DNA from: Tigriopus japonicus
Taxonomy: Eukaryota > Arthropoda > Copepoda > Harpacticoida > Harpacticidae
Reading direction: 5' to 3'
DNA: 64,000 bases
NCBI GenBank assembly: GCA_010645155.1
Contig: CM021313.1
Location: forward strand, 52,689-116,688
Part shown: one piece after another, positions 30,295-42,800 of the stretch
Layout: each line of letters begins with the position of its first letter
Position numbering within the stretch: position 1 is the first letter of the stretch
Translations under genes and position numbers: made by a program
Notes under the pieces: model-generated
The model's database searches: none
What the model was told of the DNA's origin: nothing
The model's input: the letters and a program-made list of their open reading frames with translations, nothing else

Positions 30295-33200
30295 TTAATT
30301 TGCACATTTTAACGGAAGGCATAACCCGAGCACATCTAGAAGGAAAGCCACAAGTGCAATTCCAGAATTAAAAATCATGATATTGTTGAAAGACATGGCA
30401 GAAGCTAGATAACCAGACAAATGGGATCCCATTCCCATACCAAGGAAGAATAAAGTTGCCCATAATGCTGAAATACAGTCAGTATTATTTTAAATGACAA
30501 AAAAAGAAAATATTTTTGAACTGATGCTTACACTGAACTCTTTGAGAAGTGGGTTCATTCATGGGCAAGTTCGCCAAAACCACTCCATTTTGAGCTCTTG
30601 AGCATGTGGCAATAAGACAACAATTGAGCAGCCCAAAAAACAAGGTGGAACCAAGGAAGAACCAATCAGCGCTGTAGCTCAAAAAACTACTGACAGGTCC
30701 AATGAGGAGAAAACCAATGATGCCTCCAAAATCAAAGAGCAAATTCCAGTAGATTGGGGTAGGATGTGCAGCGTCACAACACTACAAAACAATTGTCTTG
30801 ATCAAAATTAGTGATGGACTGAGAGCGCTTTTGGTCGAAATTTCGGTTTCGGTTTCAGTTATATCTTTTCCCAAGAACCAAGAATGGGCCCCATGACCGT
30901 ACATACATATTGCTACCAATTGTATGCAGTATATATCCAATGAGACGATTGTGAAGTCTCGCTATAAACATTAAACATTAATATTAAAGAAACCGAAAGG
31001 AGGTATGCACTACAAAGAATGGAACTTGTAAGCAAAATCGAAGATGTTTCGGTCTAGAAATATCCGAAACTTCATTTTTCTGAATTTTAAAAATAAGGGA
31101 TTTCCCAACTTCAATAACAAGCACAATCTAAATTTTGAGGCGAAGTATGCATGTACCTATGTAATTTTGTAGTAAGCTGTTTTCGGTTCCGGCTTCGATT
31201 TCAGTTAAGCCCTCTTTCGGCCAAAACTTTCGGTTTCGGTTAAAATTCTTTCGGTCCATCACTAATCAAAATTATTGACCAAAGGCTGGCTAGATTTTAA
31301 AATTAATTTATGTTTTTTTTCTACTCAATTTTTGTGCACGAAGAGGCTAACCGAATTGATTATTCTTTCCAATAAGAACGAACGAAAACAAACTTTTGCA
31401 ACTGAGATTTTTCTGCCTATTTCAATTTTCAGCTCAATCGATTCCCGCAGTAAAAATTAATAGCTTCTCAAAGCTATGTAGTGAAGAGAGCAAAATATTA
31501 CTGAGCTCACCCCTTTTTGTGGTTGAAATTTCGCAAAAGGGGCTAGCTCATTTATTTTGTGTAGGATTATGTTGTGAGCTTTGAGATAGCATAGATTTTG
31601 ACTACAATGTTCAATTAAGCTAAAAATTGAAATACGGAGTGTTTCTAACCAAGGTCTTAATTTCAAAAGACTGCAATTAACTTGTTCTTTAAAATAAATT
31701 CGAATTAACAATCCTTATTGCTAACCTCCCAGCCCATAGAGACTCAGTGGTTCTAGATTTGAGCTATTCTCTCTTTTTAAGGCCTTTTAACATTTAAAGT
31801 TTGGACTACAAACTCGTAAGTACTTTTGACGTGGAAGCACCAACATCAAAAGTCAAAAACTAAGCAAGTTCTGAAGGAGAATTCAAAGTCTTTACTACTC
31901 ATGGTCGTCCTTGGTTTCATCTAGTACCAAAAAAACTGTATTTGCCGTAAGTGGTATGAAAGCATGTTTTACTCTTGATTAAGAATTAACTCACCAGGCC
32001 TCCAAGAGGTCGAAATATCAAAGTGGCGATTCCATACAACACAAAAAATGCCGTGTAAGTCGAAGGATTCAGGGCCATTCGTAAAGAAAGATAATCGGTT
32101 AGTGCATAAAGTGATCCAAGGGTAAAATTGGCAAAGAAATTGCTCATTATTGGCAGCATCACATGAGGTGTCTGAAAAAAGGGGCACTATTATTATGGAG
32201 AAAACACTTCAACTTTAAAGCTTACCTTAAAAAGTGTCACAAAAGGTACAATTTGCGTGTCACAATCAAGGTTTGAATATAACCTTTCAGTTTTGGATGC
32301 GAAGAAATTCGCGAAGGGAATCATAAACAGATGTAAAGAACCAATGATGATGTATGGAAGGTAAAAGGCAACCTTACTAACTAATTGAATAGACAATGTA
32401 CTCCCTGAAAGTAGATAAAGGAAAAGTAATCCTTTTCAATTATTATGATTTATCTTATAAGTTCATTTACCGAAAATCAGACCACATGCTAGCGATGTCT
32501 CTGATGTTCCAATGACTAATCCACGTTGGTTTGGAAAGGCATCCATTATCTTCGTCATTATGCTGATTAAAATCATACTTTCAGCCACTCCAGTTATCAA
32601 CCTAGGTTTGAAAGAAATTATTATTTTTTATTTTATGTTATGTGCCCGCCTTATTCGTCGAACTACCATTTTGATCATAAGTAGTGATGGATGTTGCAAA
32701 TACAAACATGTTCGATGTTTGATTTGATTAAAAGTTGTTGGAAAATATGTATATAATTTGAAATAAATATCCTCATCCTAAAAAATTGCCATTTTGGCTA
32801 AGAGCGCACTAAAAATCACTATATGACAACTTAGGAACGCACAGAAATGAATAAGCAAAACTGAACAAGCTGTAGAATTGCAGAATAAAAAATAAACAAA
32901 ATGTCAATTGCATGCGTCTTATATAGTAAAACCTCGTTATCCCAGGCTCTCTTTCACTGACCAGAAAGACGAATATGGACAAAGTTCACTCAGTGGAGGT
33001 GCCTTATGTCTACGTTATTTAGAGAACATTTCCATTGGGAGGACATTTTAGACTAATTCAATTTCTAATCATTTACTGTTTTGACCTATCCACGAACCCT
33101 TGACCTTTTCAATCACATTCTTGAAAAGCTCAACATATGGCAAAAGCAGAGTGCAAAAATGTCAGAGTGACAAGAGTTTTTCCTTTACACTGCAGGTCCA

Positions 33201-36200
33201 TAAAAATCTAATGTGCTTGCACTCGGAAGATTTTCTTTGGTCGCAAGCAACTGTTTTGCAACAAAGAGGCAAAAGGGTTTTATGGATATCATTGCTGGGT
33301 GTGCAGATTTCTGGCAAATAAAACATGCCTTTTAGGCCACAAAAATGGCAAATAAAAGCGTCCAAATTGGCAAATACAATGTCAAATAAACAAAGAAATG
33401 GCAAATAAAATGGCAAATAGACACGAAAATTTAGAAAAATATAGCAGAACTGGCCACTAAATTTGGAAAATGAGCATTATGTTTCACCAACAGAAAAGTG
33501 AAATGCAAGTGTATGAACATTTAAGAGAAAATATTTTTACTCCGTTGAATAATCAATATATCCTTGAGAGAAAACATTTGGGGATTTTTTTTCTATGTTT
33601 GAACAAAAAAGACAATTTTTGCATTGATTTGCCCAAAAACGACTAATTTTGTATCTCATTGCCAAAAAACTGACAATTTCTGTATTTATTGCCCAAAAAT
33701 GGCAAAAATATGAAAAATGGCAAAAAAAAACTTTAAAAGCTAACAAATAGCAAATAAACTTGTTTTTGGGCATAAAATCGTATTTGCCTGAAATCTACAG
33801 CCCTAATTATTGCACGAGAGATTGACGTCAATTTTGAAAGATGAAAATAACATGGAACCCTTGAACGTATTGATAGTTCTACTTTCTCTCATTCTTCGGC
33901 CAAAACAGAAATTGGCATGTGAGAAAGGAAATAAAATCCCCCTTTTAAATATTATTTTGAAAGTGCATGTGAAAAGTATTGTTTTAATTCAAAAGCCTTG
34001 AAATTGGCTTTAACTAAAAAAATGTCTAATTATCATTTTTCAAGAAAGCACGTTTGTGCCACTTTCTTGTGTGATTGGAATTATTCTGTCGAGTGAGAGA
34101 AAAGCATGAACAAGGATTTACGGAAACTAATATTGAAATTTCTTTTTTTGATTTTACTGATCCAAAAATCCCTTGAAGTATTTTTATTTAAAAATTGAGG
34201 GAAAATACTTCTCTCAACAGTAAGCAATTAAAAATTCAATGGAACTGATTCATGTTTGTAAAGTTGAAAACAACTGCTTTCGGTTTCGTGGTTCAATTTG
34301 GATTCCTGCAAGCATTCTTTCACTCTTTTAGGTTAAGGTAAGGTGCTCATGAGATTCGAATGGTTTAAGTAAAGGCAAATTAGTCACAAGCAGTGTTGCT
34401 TGTGAAAAACAACTTGAAAGAAAATCTAAAAATGTAAATCTGCAAGATATAATGCTCAAAAATGCACTAAATTTAGGTTAAAGAGCCCAAAAATGCAAAA
34501 AAAACAAAATTATGAAACAGTGCAAAAACCGAAAAATGAAATAAAATTCCTTTCTCATGAATGGTTCAGCCCTGCATATCAAAAATGAATTTTTGACGAC
34601 ATGTGTCACTTTTCTAGCTAGGGCTCGACTAAAGTTACAAAATGCAACTTGCACCAAAAATTGCAACTTTTGGCCATTTTGCTCAAATTTAGCAACTTAT
34701 CGACAATTATTTGATAATTGATGTCAATCAGTGACATTTTAAGGTCAGAAATAGTAAGTTTTTGGCAACTTTCCTCAAATTGAGGGTTTTTTATGTTTTT
34801 GCAACTTTAGGGTAAAAAACTAACTTTTTGCAAAAAAAACAACAACTTTATCCGAGCCCTATTAATTAGCAAATCCCATCATTACTAAATCCTTCAAGAG
34901 TTCCAGGAAGCACAATATCCACGAGAATTGCACATTGTTGCATTTGAGTCTTAAATAGTCACTCACTTAAAGGTAAGCACAATTTTGAGGGACAAATTAG
35001 AAGAATTTGTGCAAAAAAGAGAAAAACCCGAAAACCCCGCCCGGGCGGGTTTTGGGGGATTTAATGTCAACCTGGTGGGATTGAAGCAACCCTGGACTCA
35101 TAAAGAGTGGTTAAAGTCTTTTGTCAACCTCTGTCAAGTATTTTAACCAATTTGAAAAAAAATCTGCTATACAAAATAAGAAAAAGTGGTCCCCTTTTTA
35201 AATTGTAATGCACCTGAACATAAATATCCAAATGAAATAGTCATTGGCACTGCCAGGGATGAAATCAACCAATCCAAACAAGCCGACCGAAGTCCCCATT
35301 AAAATGGCGCCAATGTTGTAACCAGTCATGACCTTAATCGAACTTCCACAAGTGGCCAACAGAGGGCCTCCAAAAACAGCAGCATAACTTGAAACCGCCA
35401 TAAGTATACCAATCTACAATAAATAATAAATAAATATATCAGTGGAGTAATTTCACCCACAAGTGTAAATAAACAAGAGGGTGATGAAGACTGAAATTCA
35501 GTCAGATATTATATTTAATTAAACAATTGACAAGTTTGTACGCAAAACTATTTTATTTTAACCAGCACATTAGCTTTTGGTAAAGTCGCTTAGTGTAACC
35601 GTCATTAGAGATTTCTAGTCGTTTATTTCTCAATAGGAGTGATTACTTGCTATGTCAGATTTGGTATACTACATACAAAAGAGCAACCAAACCCCGTGAT
35701 TATAGGTCAGTTGTTGAGGTAGTTTTGAAGTATAGTAGAAGCATGAAAGAAGCATATGAGGCAAAGTAGAAATAACCATGCTCGATCAAGTTCCTTTTCA
35801 TACACTCATATCTTCTGTGAGTCTTACTTGATAACTTGAAATAGCTGGAAAACTAAGAAAATATTGTTATAGCTTTAAAAAAATCCTCTGCTTCTTTTCT
35901 TACGTTGATTTTGCAATTTTTTTTCTTTCCAGAACAGTCTGAAGGGAACAAGCAATATCCCCAGATTTTCTTAAAATTTTCCCAATTTAGTAATTTTGGA
36001 CAAAAATCCGAGTTTTTTTTGTATTAACATTGAACATTAAAATTTACAATTATCTGGCAGCCGCGAAGATAAACTAAACATTTTTGGTGCAACTCAAAAT
36101 GTTACATTGGCTTGTTTCCTAACTTTGATTTTGACTGATAAACTATTTTTTCAACGTAACAAGCAATGTTACCATATTTCTTTCATTTTCAGCCAGACTC

Positions 36201-39115
36201 GGTTAACGATTTGTCGGACAATTTTCAGGCCCCAACTGACCTTTGAATTATTGATCACTTGTGCCCAAACAAGATCACACTCTGTAATCGCAATATTCCA
36301 AAACAACCACAACAACCTTGCACAAACGGTAGTTCAGTCTAGAAATACTAAAAGGCAGAGATTGCCATTCAAATCTATGATTGCCTGACCCGGCACGGAC
36401 TGTCTGTGACGTCATTCATCATGCTGGAAGCCGAAGTTCATGATTAAACAGGGTTGGTCGGTGGATCAACTTTTTCGATTTATCCCCTTTACCCGGGGAT
36501 AAACGGGATAAATTGGAGGATAAACGGGATAAACGGGAGAAATGGGGGATAAACGGGATAAATGGGAGGATAAACGGGATGAACCGGTGGATAAACGAAA
36601 TAAAGCAAATTTTGTTCCGATTTTGACATGTTTGAATACTTTTTGGCATCCCTGAAAATGGCCGATCAAACACTAAAGGCTTAATATAAATATCAATAAA
36701 ATATATTTACAATATTTAACAGATATATAACAGAAATAATTGTTATATATTATCAAACTCAAAAAACATGTTACAATTGACAATACTTGTCGAGTGGTGA
36801 TGAAATTGAAGTCTTCCACAGTTGAAGATATTGAGGTAAGAAAACTTCATGCTCAGTGAATGTAATACAGAGACACAAAAATGAAGTAATTTCTAGAAAT
36901 AAGGGGAATTTGTTTGATTAAGGAGGGAAATCCCCTTTATCCCCGTTATTCCCTGGAGGAAAATCCCGTTAATCCCAATAAACGGGACGCTTTATGGATG
37001 AGAAAGTCCCCCAACTAACCCTGCAATATTCCTACAGAGCAGACAGCCTATATCAGATTGCAGCTGCAAAGCTGCGTTTTGACTTCGGAAACACAAACAA
37101 ATAAAAGCTAAAAACCTAGGAGTTTTCATTGTATTAATGGAAATCATTTTTTGTGTGGGACTTAATTGAAAAAAGTGAGATTTTGTGGGTAATATACTGT
37201 TACAGAAATTTGTGAATAATTATAGTAATGAGGAAGAAACACTTGAAACGTAGGAAAATTGCTTTTAAGATAGGATAAAATGCTTGAAGACAGAAAAAAT
37301 GCTTTAAAGGTAGGAAAAAATGCTGGAAGAGTAAGAGAAAATTGCTTTTAAGGTAAGGATGCTTGAAGAGCAAGAAAAAAATGCTTTTAAGGTCGGAAAA
37401 AATGCTTGAAGAGTAAGAAAAAATGCTTGAAAAGTAGGAAAAAAGCGTGAAAAGTAGGAAAAAAGCTTGAAAAGTAGGAAAATCCCGTTTATCCCGTTTA
37501 TCCCTTTTACTGCTTGAAGGAAAATCCCGTTTATCCCAAGGGGGATAAACGGGACTCTTTTTGGAGGGGATAATCCCCCTGACCAACCCTGTGATTAAAG
37601 GAACCTTTTCTTCTACGAAACACATCTAAACTATTTCGCTCATTTGATCGGGCAGTTTGGTTATTGAAAGTCCTCAAGTCTGCTGGAAATGTGTCTAAGG
37701 TATTTACCCCGATATGAAAAAAGTGAATTTCAATTAGTGTGGAGTTTTAACAAGGGCCAATTAATGTCACACGATCGGGAGATTGACAACAAAATCTTAG
37801 TGATGTGGAATCTTGGCTTGCGCAAGTTTTTTCACGGGAGGTTGCAAGGTAGGGTTACTGCTTGCAGAATGGGTGCTTTGCTCTTGTATATGAGCAAACA
37901 CGAATGTGAGTTTGATTTGCAACCCTGCTCAGAAGTCACGAAAGTCAGGGATGCCTTGCCTTTTGGTGATCCTTAAAGGAAAAACGGGTTTATGAAGACT
38001 GGTAGATAGAGGGGAATATGATTTCACATCGGTAAATTGGCAACCCCGGCACCAAGTCAGATCACTACAAAATCAACAAAGAAGAAGCACTCTGGTTTGT
38101 TATTGAACTTCGTTAGAATTAGCTGAATGTTCAACTGAATGCTATTGACCAATCACCAGCGTGAATCATCGGCACCGTGTGTTAGCCTACGACGGCCAGT
38201 CTCTAGTAAGGGTCGCTAGTTCAGTCTAGCTCTAGTACAGTGCACTGAACAGAATGTTTTTGTTTGTTTGGGCACAATGCACTATGGAAAAAATCAAGTT
38301 TTCACATCCAACCTTTGCTATTCGACAGCCGTAACTTGTCCAACTAAATCTTCTGTATGCCCACCGAGTGAGTCATTCTAAAGCGGATGGAAAAAGGGGT
38401 CCGGATCTGTCACAGATTCCATATTTAGAAAACTAATAATAATTTTTCCATGCAGGTTCACAATCGCTAAATTCAGTGGTAATGACCTCAATGAGGATGT
38501 CTTGAAGTTTTATCTGCATTCTGGGACAAAGGCAACGTGGGCTTCAAGCAACCATGACCTCAACCTGCTGGGCTTTTCTCTGCAATCCATGTTTGAGATC
38601 ATTGTATTCCAGAAGGCCCCTGCGGATAGATATCTCTGCCTGAAAGTTAGCTTTGGTCCAGGAATTTAAGCCTGATGTCACCCGTGCTTGTATTGGCCAA
38701 ATCAAGTACAGACTTGGCTTTGTAGCTATCAACAAATGTAGCCATTTTGAAGGTGATTGTGATAAAATAGATGTACGAATTGGTTACAGAGTCAATGTGA
38801 AAAAATCTAAGATTTTCATTCTACCATAGTTGGTTAGTTCAAAAATTACTGGGTTCCCATATTTATCTCGTAAACCGTAGTCATTTGGATCAATTCTGTT
38901 AAATAGATATCTTACTTGCTCTTTGGACAGTCCATGTTCCAATCCTTCGCTTGGGAACACTGGGTTGACACAAAAAATTGCCATTCCATTGAGAAATAGC
39001 ACTAGAAAAGTTTTGAAAGTGTTAAATATTAATATTCAGTTCTTGAAGTCACCTTTTTACCTATGTTTCCAGTGATCAAGAAATGTTGCTTGGAATTAGT
39101 GAAGCTTTCACTCAT
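30295..39115 (-). CDS. major facilitator superfamily transporter (SLC18-like), copy A, 8 exons
   Basis: Membrane transporter of 416 residues. Exons in coding order: 39061-39115, 38916-39001, 35214-35413, 32471-32601, 32226-32404, 31995-32171, 30532-30781, 30295-30467. All phases join and the total is 1,251 bp including TAA. Start MSESFTNSK. Helix-rich throughout, with an MFS loop-2-like GGPLLATCGSS then TGYNIGAILMG, and a motif-C-like RLITGVAESMILISI, then QRGLVIGTSETSLACGLIFG, as in vesicular-amine-type and SLC18B1 carriers. Substrate unknown. Twelve helices would be expected at this length. Head-to-tail paralogue of the gene at 39879-47341, with identical exon lengths. Introns 2, 3 and 6 are long and transposon-filled; the others are 54-66 bp. 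Confidence 0.88.
30809..31264. mobile_element. hAT-like MITE, TAGTGATGG family, 456 bp (MFS-A intron 6)
   Basis: Begins TAGTGATGGACTGA and ends TTTCGGTCCATCACTA, with a perfect 8-bp target duplication ATCAAAAT (30801-30808 and 31265-31272). Repeated TTTCGGTTTCGG motifs lie near both ends. No coding content. The intact duplication suggests a fairly young insertion. Confidence 0.92.
31420..31745. repeat. decayed relative of the fold-back element of ADAMTS intron 16
   Basis: Shares TTTCAATTTTCAGCTCAATCG at the left and AAGCTAAAAATTGAAATACG then ATTGCTAACCTCCCA at the right with the element at 9806-10216. The outer left arm is missing. It lies in MFS-A intron 6. Confidence 0.65.
33296..33805. 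mobile_element. hAT-like MITE rich in GGCAAATAAA motifs (MFS-A intron 3)
   Basis: Ends TGGGTGTGCAGATTTCTGGC and GCCTGAAATCTACAGCCCTA are inverted repeats. Flanks ATCATTGC (33288-33295) and ATTATTGC (33806-33813) form an 8-bp duplication with one change. The interior is largely reiterated GGCAAATA on one side and the complement on the other. A relative is at 50935-51409. No transposase. Confidence 0.82.
34619..34861. mobile_element. short inverted-repeat element, TAGGGCTCG ends, 243 bp (MFS-A intron 3)
   Basis: Begins TAGGGCTCGACTAAAGTT and ends AACTTTATCCGAGCCCTA. The interior repeats TTGCAACTTT-like motifs. Size and ends suit a hAT-type MITE, but the flanks do not match well enough to prove a target duplication. 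Confidence 0.65.
35698..35793. repeat. half copy of the 22.5-kb fold-back family
   Basis: Matches the reverse complement of the right half of 22510-22727 and the DNA just before it (ATAGGTCAGTTGTTGAGG, GAAGTATAGTAGAAGC, ATAACCATGCTCGATCAAG). It lies in MFS-A intron 2. Confidence 0.65.
36187..36345. repeat. left part of a dispersed repeat shared with 44565-44948
   Basis: Shares CAGCCAGACTCGGTTAACGA, TCAGGCCCCAACTGACCTTTG and TTGTGCCCAAACAA with the copy at 44.6 kb, about 80% alike by eye. The matching right part lies at 38255-38360, with unrelated DNA, including a hAT element, in between. Confidence 0.6.
36449..37591. mobile_element. non-autonomous hAT element, CAGGGTTGGTC ends, 1,143 bp (MFS-A intron 2)
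   Basis: Begins CAGGGTTGGTC and ends GACCAACCCTG, with a perfect 8-bp duplication TGATTAAA (36441-36448 and 37592-37599). Both ends carry reiterated GGGATAAACG motifs (36490-36600; 37480-37570), and a block at 37210-37480 repeats AGGAAAAAATGCTTGAAG. Open frames here only translate these repeats. No transposase. Confidence 0.92.
38255..38360. repeat. right part of the dispersed repeat shared with 44565-44948
   Basis: Shares TTTGTTTGTTTGGGCACAA and, further on, ACAGCCGTAACTTGTCCAAC with 44835-44935. Together with 36187-36345 it may represent one interrupted copy. Confidence 0.55.
38430..38760 (-). other. unidentified coding-like remnant in MFS-A intron 2
   Basis: Minus-strand frames here give protein-like segments (ATFVDSYKAKSVLDLANT in one frame, FQAEISIRRGLLEYNDLKH in the next) interrupted by stops and a frame change. 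It resembles the remains of a mobile-element protein, but no family was recognised. Confidence 0.3.
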
Positions 39116-39878
39116 TCTAAACGTTTTCGAATGAAAGACTGAAGAAGCAATATGGTCTTCTTTTTATGAGAAGCAATGAAACAAGTGTGGAAGGCTCGTT
39201 GTATCTGTTTTAAAATTGGCATTGCGTCTTTTTTGGTGATTCCACATGTATGACAAGTTTTGTCAATTTGACAAGCATAGTTTTTTTCTCATTTCAAATC
39301 GATTTTTTTGTCTTCATACGTTCTGGATATTTTTTTTTTCATTCTGACATAAAATGTCATTTTGGTCCGAGGTTTTAGCAGTCCTTTTAAGCTGATCTGA
39401 AATCTTTATTATCAAAGATATTAACAAAAAAGGTTACTCAAATGTTTAGTTCCTAGCCTTAAAGGTTATTTCTACAACTGTATTGTTGTTTAAAGAATTT
39501 AAACCTTAAATTTGATAGATATGTAGTACTTTCGAACAAAATAGCATCAAAATGAATTCTAAGAGCTAATCAGTTGTAAAGCACATTTTACAATTCAATG
39601 CCATCCGTCAGTATTATGATCATACAAAGCGTAATTCTTCAAAAAATGAGCTAACATGAGAAGTTATCCGTTCGTTAACCTTTTTGGACTTACGTTTGCC
39701 TATTGTAATTAAATCATAGTTATTCCGTATAATTTTCTTGTAAAAATGGTATGATGCAGTATCTGCCTATAGTCAGAGTGAAAAAACAGCAATTTTAGCA
39801 AATAGAACACAATGAATGGAACACATTTCAAAAAGCCTGAAAATACAATTAATGAAGCAGATTTTGACAAGCATATGT
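39116..39878. other. spacer between the two MFS genes
   Basis: 763 bp between the start of copy A and the stop of copy B on the minus strand. AT-rich, no gene. It should contain the copy A promoter and the copy B 3' untranslated region. Confidence 0.5.
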
Positions 39879-42800
39879 TTACTTTTTCTCTTGGATTGGC
39901 ACAAACAACCCAATAAAATCAATGGCAAAAGCAATGCTTGCAATGCATGCGTTACATATCATAATGCTATTGAAAGACATAATTGACAATAAGCAACCAG
40001 ACACATGGGATCCCATTCCCAACCCCAAAAAGAAAAGAGTGGTCCATAAAGCTGAAATGAGAAAAGTTGAGGAAAAGACAAAATTGACGTAAAGCAAGTA
40101 AACTCACATTGAGCTCGCTGAGAGTTGAGCTCGTTCATGGGTAAGTTAGCTAGTGCCAGTCCATTTTGTGCTCTTGAACACGTGGCAATCAGACAACAAT
40201 TTAAAAGGCCAAAGAACAGAGTGGAACAAACAAAGAACCAGTCTCTGCTGTGTTCGCAAAATTGGCTGATGGGTCCGATGAGAAGAAAACCAATGATGCC
40301 TCCACAATCAAAAAACAAGTTCCAATAAATGGGAGTTGGATGGGGTGTATCACAACACTAGAAAAAACGATGCCTTGTTTCCTTAAAAACATGATTTTAT
40401 GGGGGGGGGGGGGACTTTTTTTTACCGCTACAATGAATGGGATTTCCTGTAAAGGGATGGAATGATTAATATAGTTTATATAATTAAAGTTTATACGAAA
40501 TTTGATCTACAAGTGAATTACTGTTGGCAGATCTGTGCAGCACTTGAATAATGATTTCATTAGGAAAACGAATAAAAAAAATCATCTAACTTATTTTTAA
40601 TTAGATTTAAAAAAATAGTAAAATTTGCCAACCCAAGAGTAGACTTTCTCGAAGTCCTCAACTAAACATTTCAAGTCCTGACCATTCCTTCCACAAACAA
40701 ATTTTGTGTCATCAGCACATGAAGAAATACTGGCTTTTGTTCTAAACTTCTGGAGAGGAGCAATAAAGAGAATAAACAGGAGCGGGCCTAAGATTGAACC
40801 TTGTGGAACACCCGACTTAACATCATACATGCCACTAAATGATCCTACAACCTTGACTATTTGCTTCCTATCACTCATGAAACTACCAATCCAATTCAGG
40901 ACTTTACCCTGGATCCCAAACTCTTTGAGTTAAGCAAAAGACAAATCTACCTTATCAAAGGCCTTGGCAAAGTCAAGATAGACTACATCAACTGACTCGT
41001 GACTCTCAAGCCTCTCAATGATTTAGTGGATATGGTCAACCAATTGGGTGACTGTACTAAAATGGGCTCGAAACCCATGCTACCCTGGGGGAATGATATC
41101 ATGGGCTTCCAAATACTCAACAAGCTTGGACTTCATGATCTTCTCAAAGACCTTTGCAATACTGGAAGTCAGAGAAATGGGCCTATAATTACGTACTAGG
41201 GAGTGGCTTATCTCCGCCCTTAAAAATTGGAACGACATGAGCTACTTATAGAGAAGAGGGAAACTTGCCCTGATCTAAGATGCGACGCATCAAGTAGGAG
41301 AAAACAGGGGCAAGAATCTGTGAACATTTCATCAGAAACTAAGATGTCACACCATCAAGTCCAGGAAAACTCGAGAGCTTTAAGCTCTTGATGGCCTCAA
41401 AAGCATCTTGATCTGTTACTACCAGATCCTCCAATTGATTGTCCTGACTATCAATGCTAGGCTCATCAACAACATTACTACAGTCATGACCTGCTCTACA
41501 AACCCTTTTCGGAATTGAAAATACACTTGAGAACTGTTCTCCAAGCATATTGGCCATAACCTCACTATCATTGACGGTTTTACCGTCGACCTCAAAAGGT
41601 CCTACAGGATGTTTCATTTTTCTCTTTGTGTTTGCAAAAGAGAAAAACGCCTTAGGATTCGTCTTAACCTTTTGGACAACTCTACTTTCCTTCTCTAACT
41701 GATCGGAATCAATGGAGGCCCTAATCTTTGATTGGACCACATCCAATTTGCTTTGGAGGCTGGCTACAACAAATGGATTTGAAGTACGTCAAAGTCTATT
41801 TGAAATCTGACAACTCCTTTTGAACAACTTCTTTCTAAAATTTGGAATTCTTAACAATGGCCCACCTTTTGGCGCCGTTTCTGGAATACACAGAGACAAA
41901 CAAACCTCCTGAAAAATGGGAATCAGCCTATTTATGGCGTCATCTATGGATGGTTCCTGCTTCAGAATTGAAATCAAGTCCAACTCTTCCAATCTTTCAA
42001 CAATAAGAGGCCAATGTTCCTCTTTGAACTTGAACTTGGCCAGACCCACCTTTTGTGCAAGTTTAACTCTAGAGCTCGCCGGCTTTTGAGTAATGGTCGA
42101 CCCTATCTCAAGAATGTGATGATCTGAAAGGCTACATGGGGCAAGATGGACATACTGGATCAGATCAGGGTCATTGGAAAAAACTAAGTCTAAAACACTC
42201 TCTGCTCCGGTTGCAACACCAACGTGTTGAGAGAGATTACGCAAGATCGCAAACTCTTCTAATTTTTTGAAAGACGGCGATGCTGTTTTCGAAATGGGAA
42301 TGTACTAGTTTTTATCATTGTCATTTGTTTTTTGTGTTGCTTTATTTTTTGTTGTTATTGATGTTTCCGGAGTCAGACAAAACTTTGTGCAGGTGATCTG
42401 AAGAAGGCTCTTTGCAAGTGGGGATCTTGCTACTCAAACAACGCCCATTCATTATTACGTCATCCCTAAAAAATCACGGCAGGATCGTGCATTCAAGATA
42501 ATACAGCCGTGACTACTGAGTATAAATTAATACTTTAGGTCCCTAAGACCTAACCAGACCGGGTATGAACCAACAAGCCCTGAAATTGTGGATATTTGAC
42601 GAAGGCTCAAACCTGTGCTACAACTGCAAGATCAATCAAAATTGTGTAAAAAATCTCAGTATAAATTTTGAGCGATTAATAGTTGCCTGCCTCTATCTTA
42701 TGGGCAAATGAATTTTTGGTGAATGTTGTTTGTTAATGATTTTACAGTCAACTGCAATTAGTTCCGTTTTGCCTGCCTTTAGCCGAAGCCTTCATTTTCG

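Noticed and set aside
36419..36673. Open frames with repeated Arg-Leu-Ser or Pro-Val-Tyr motifs
   Set aside because: Direct translation of the GGGATAAACG repeats of the hAT element; not a protein.
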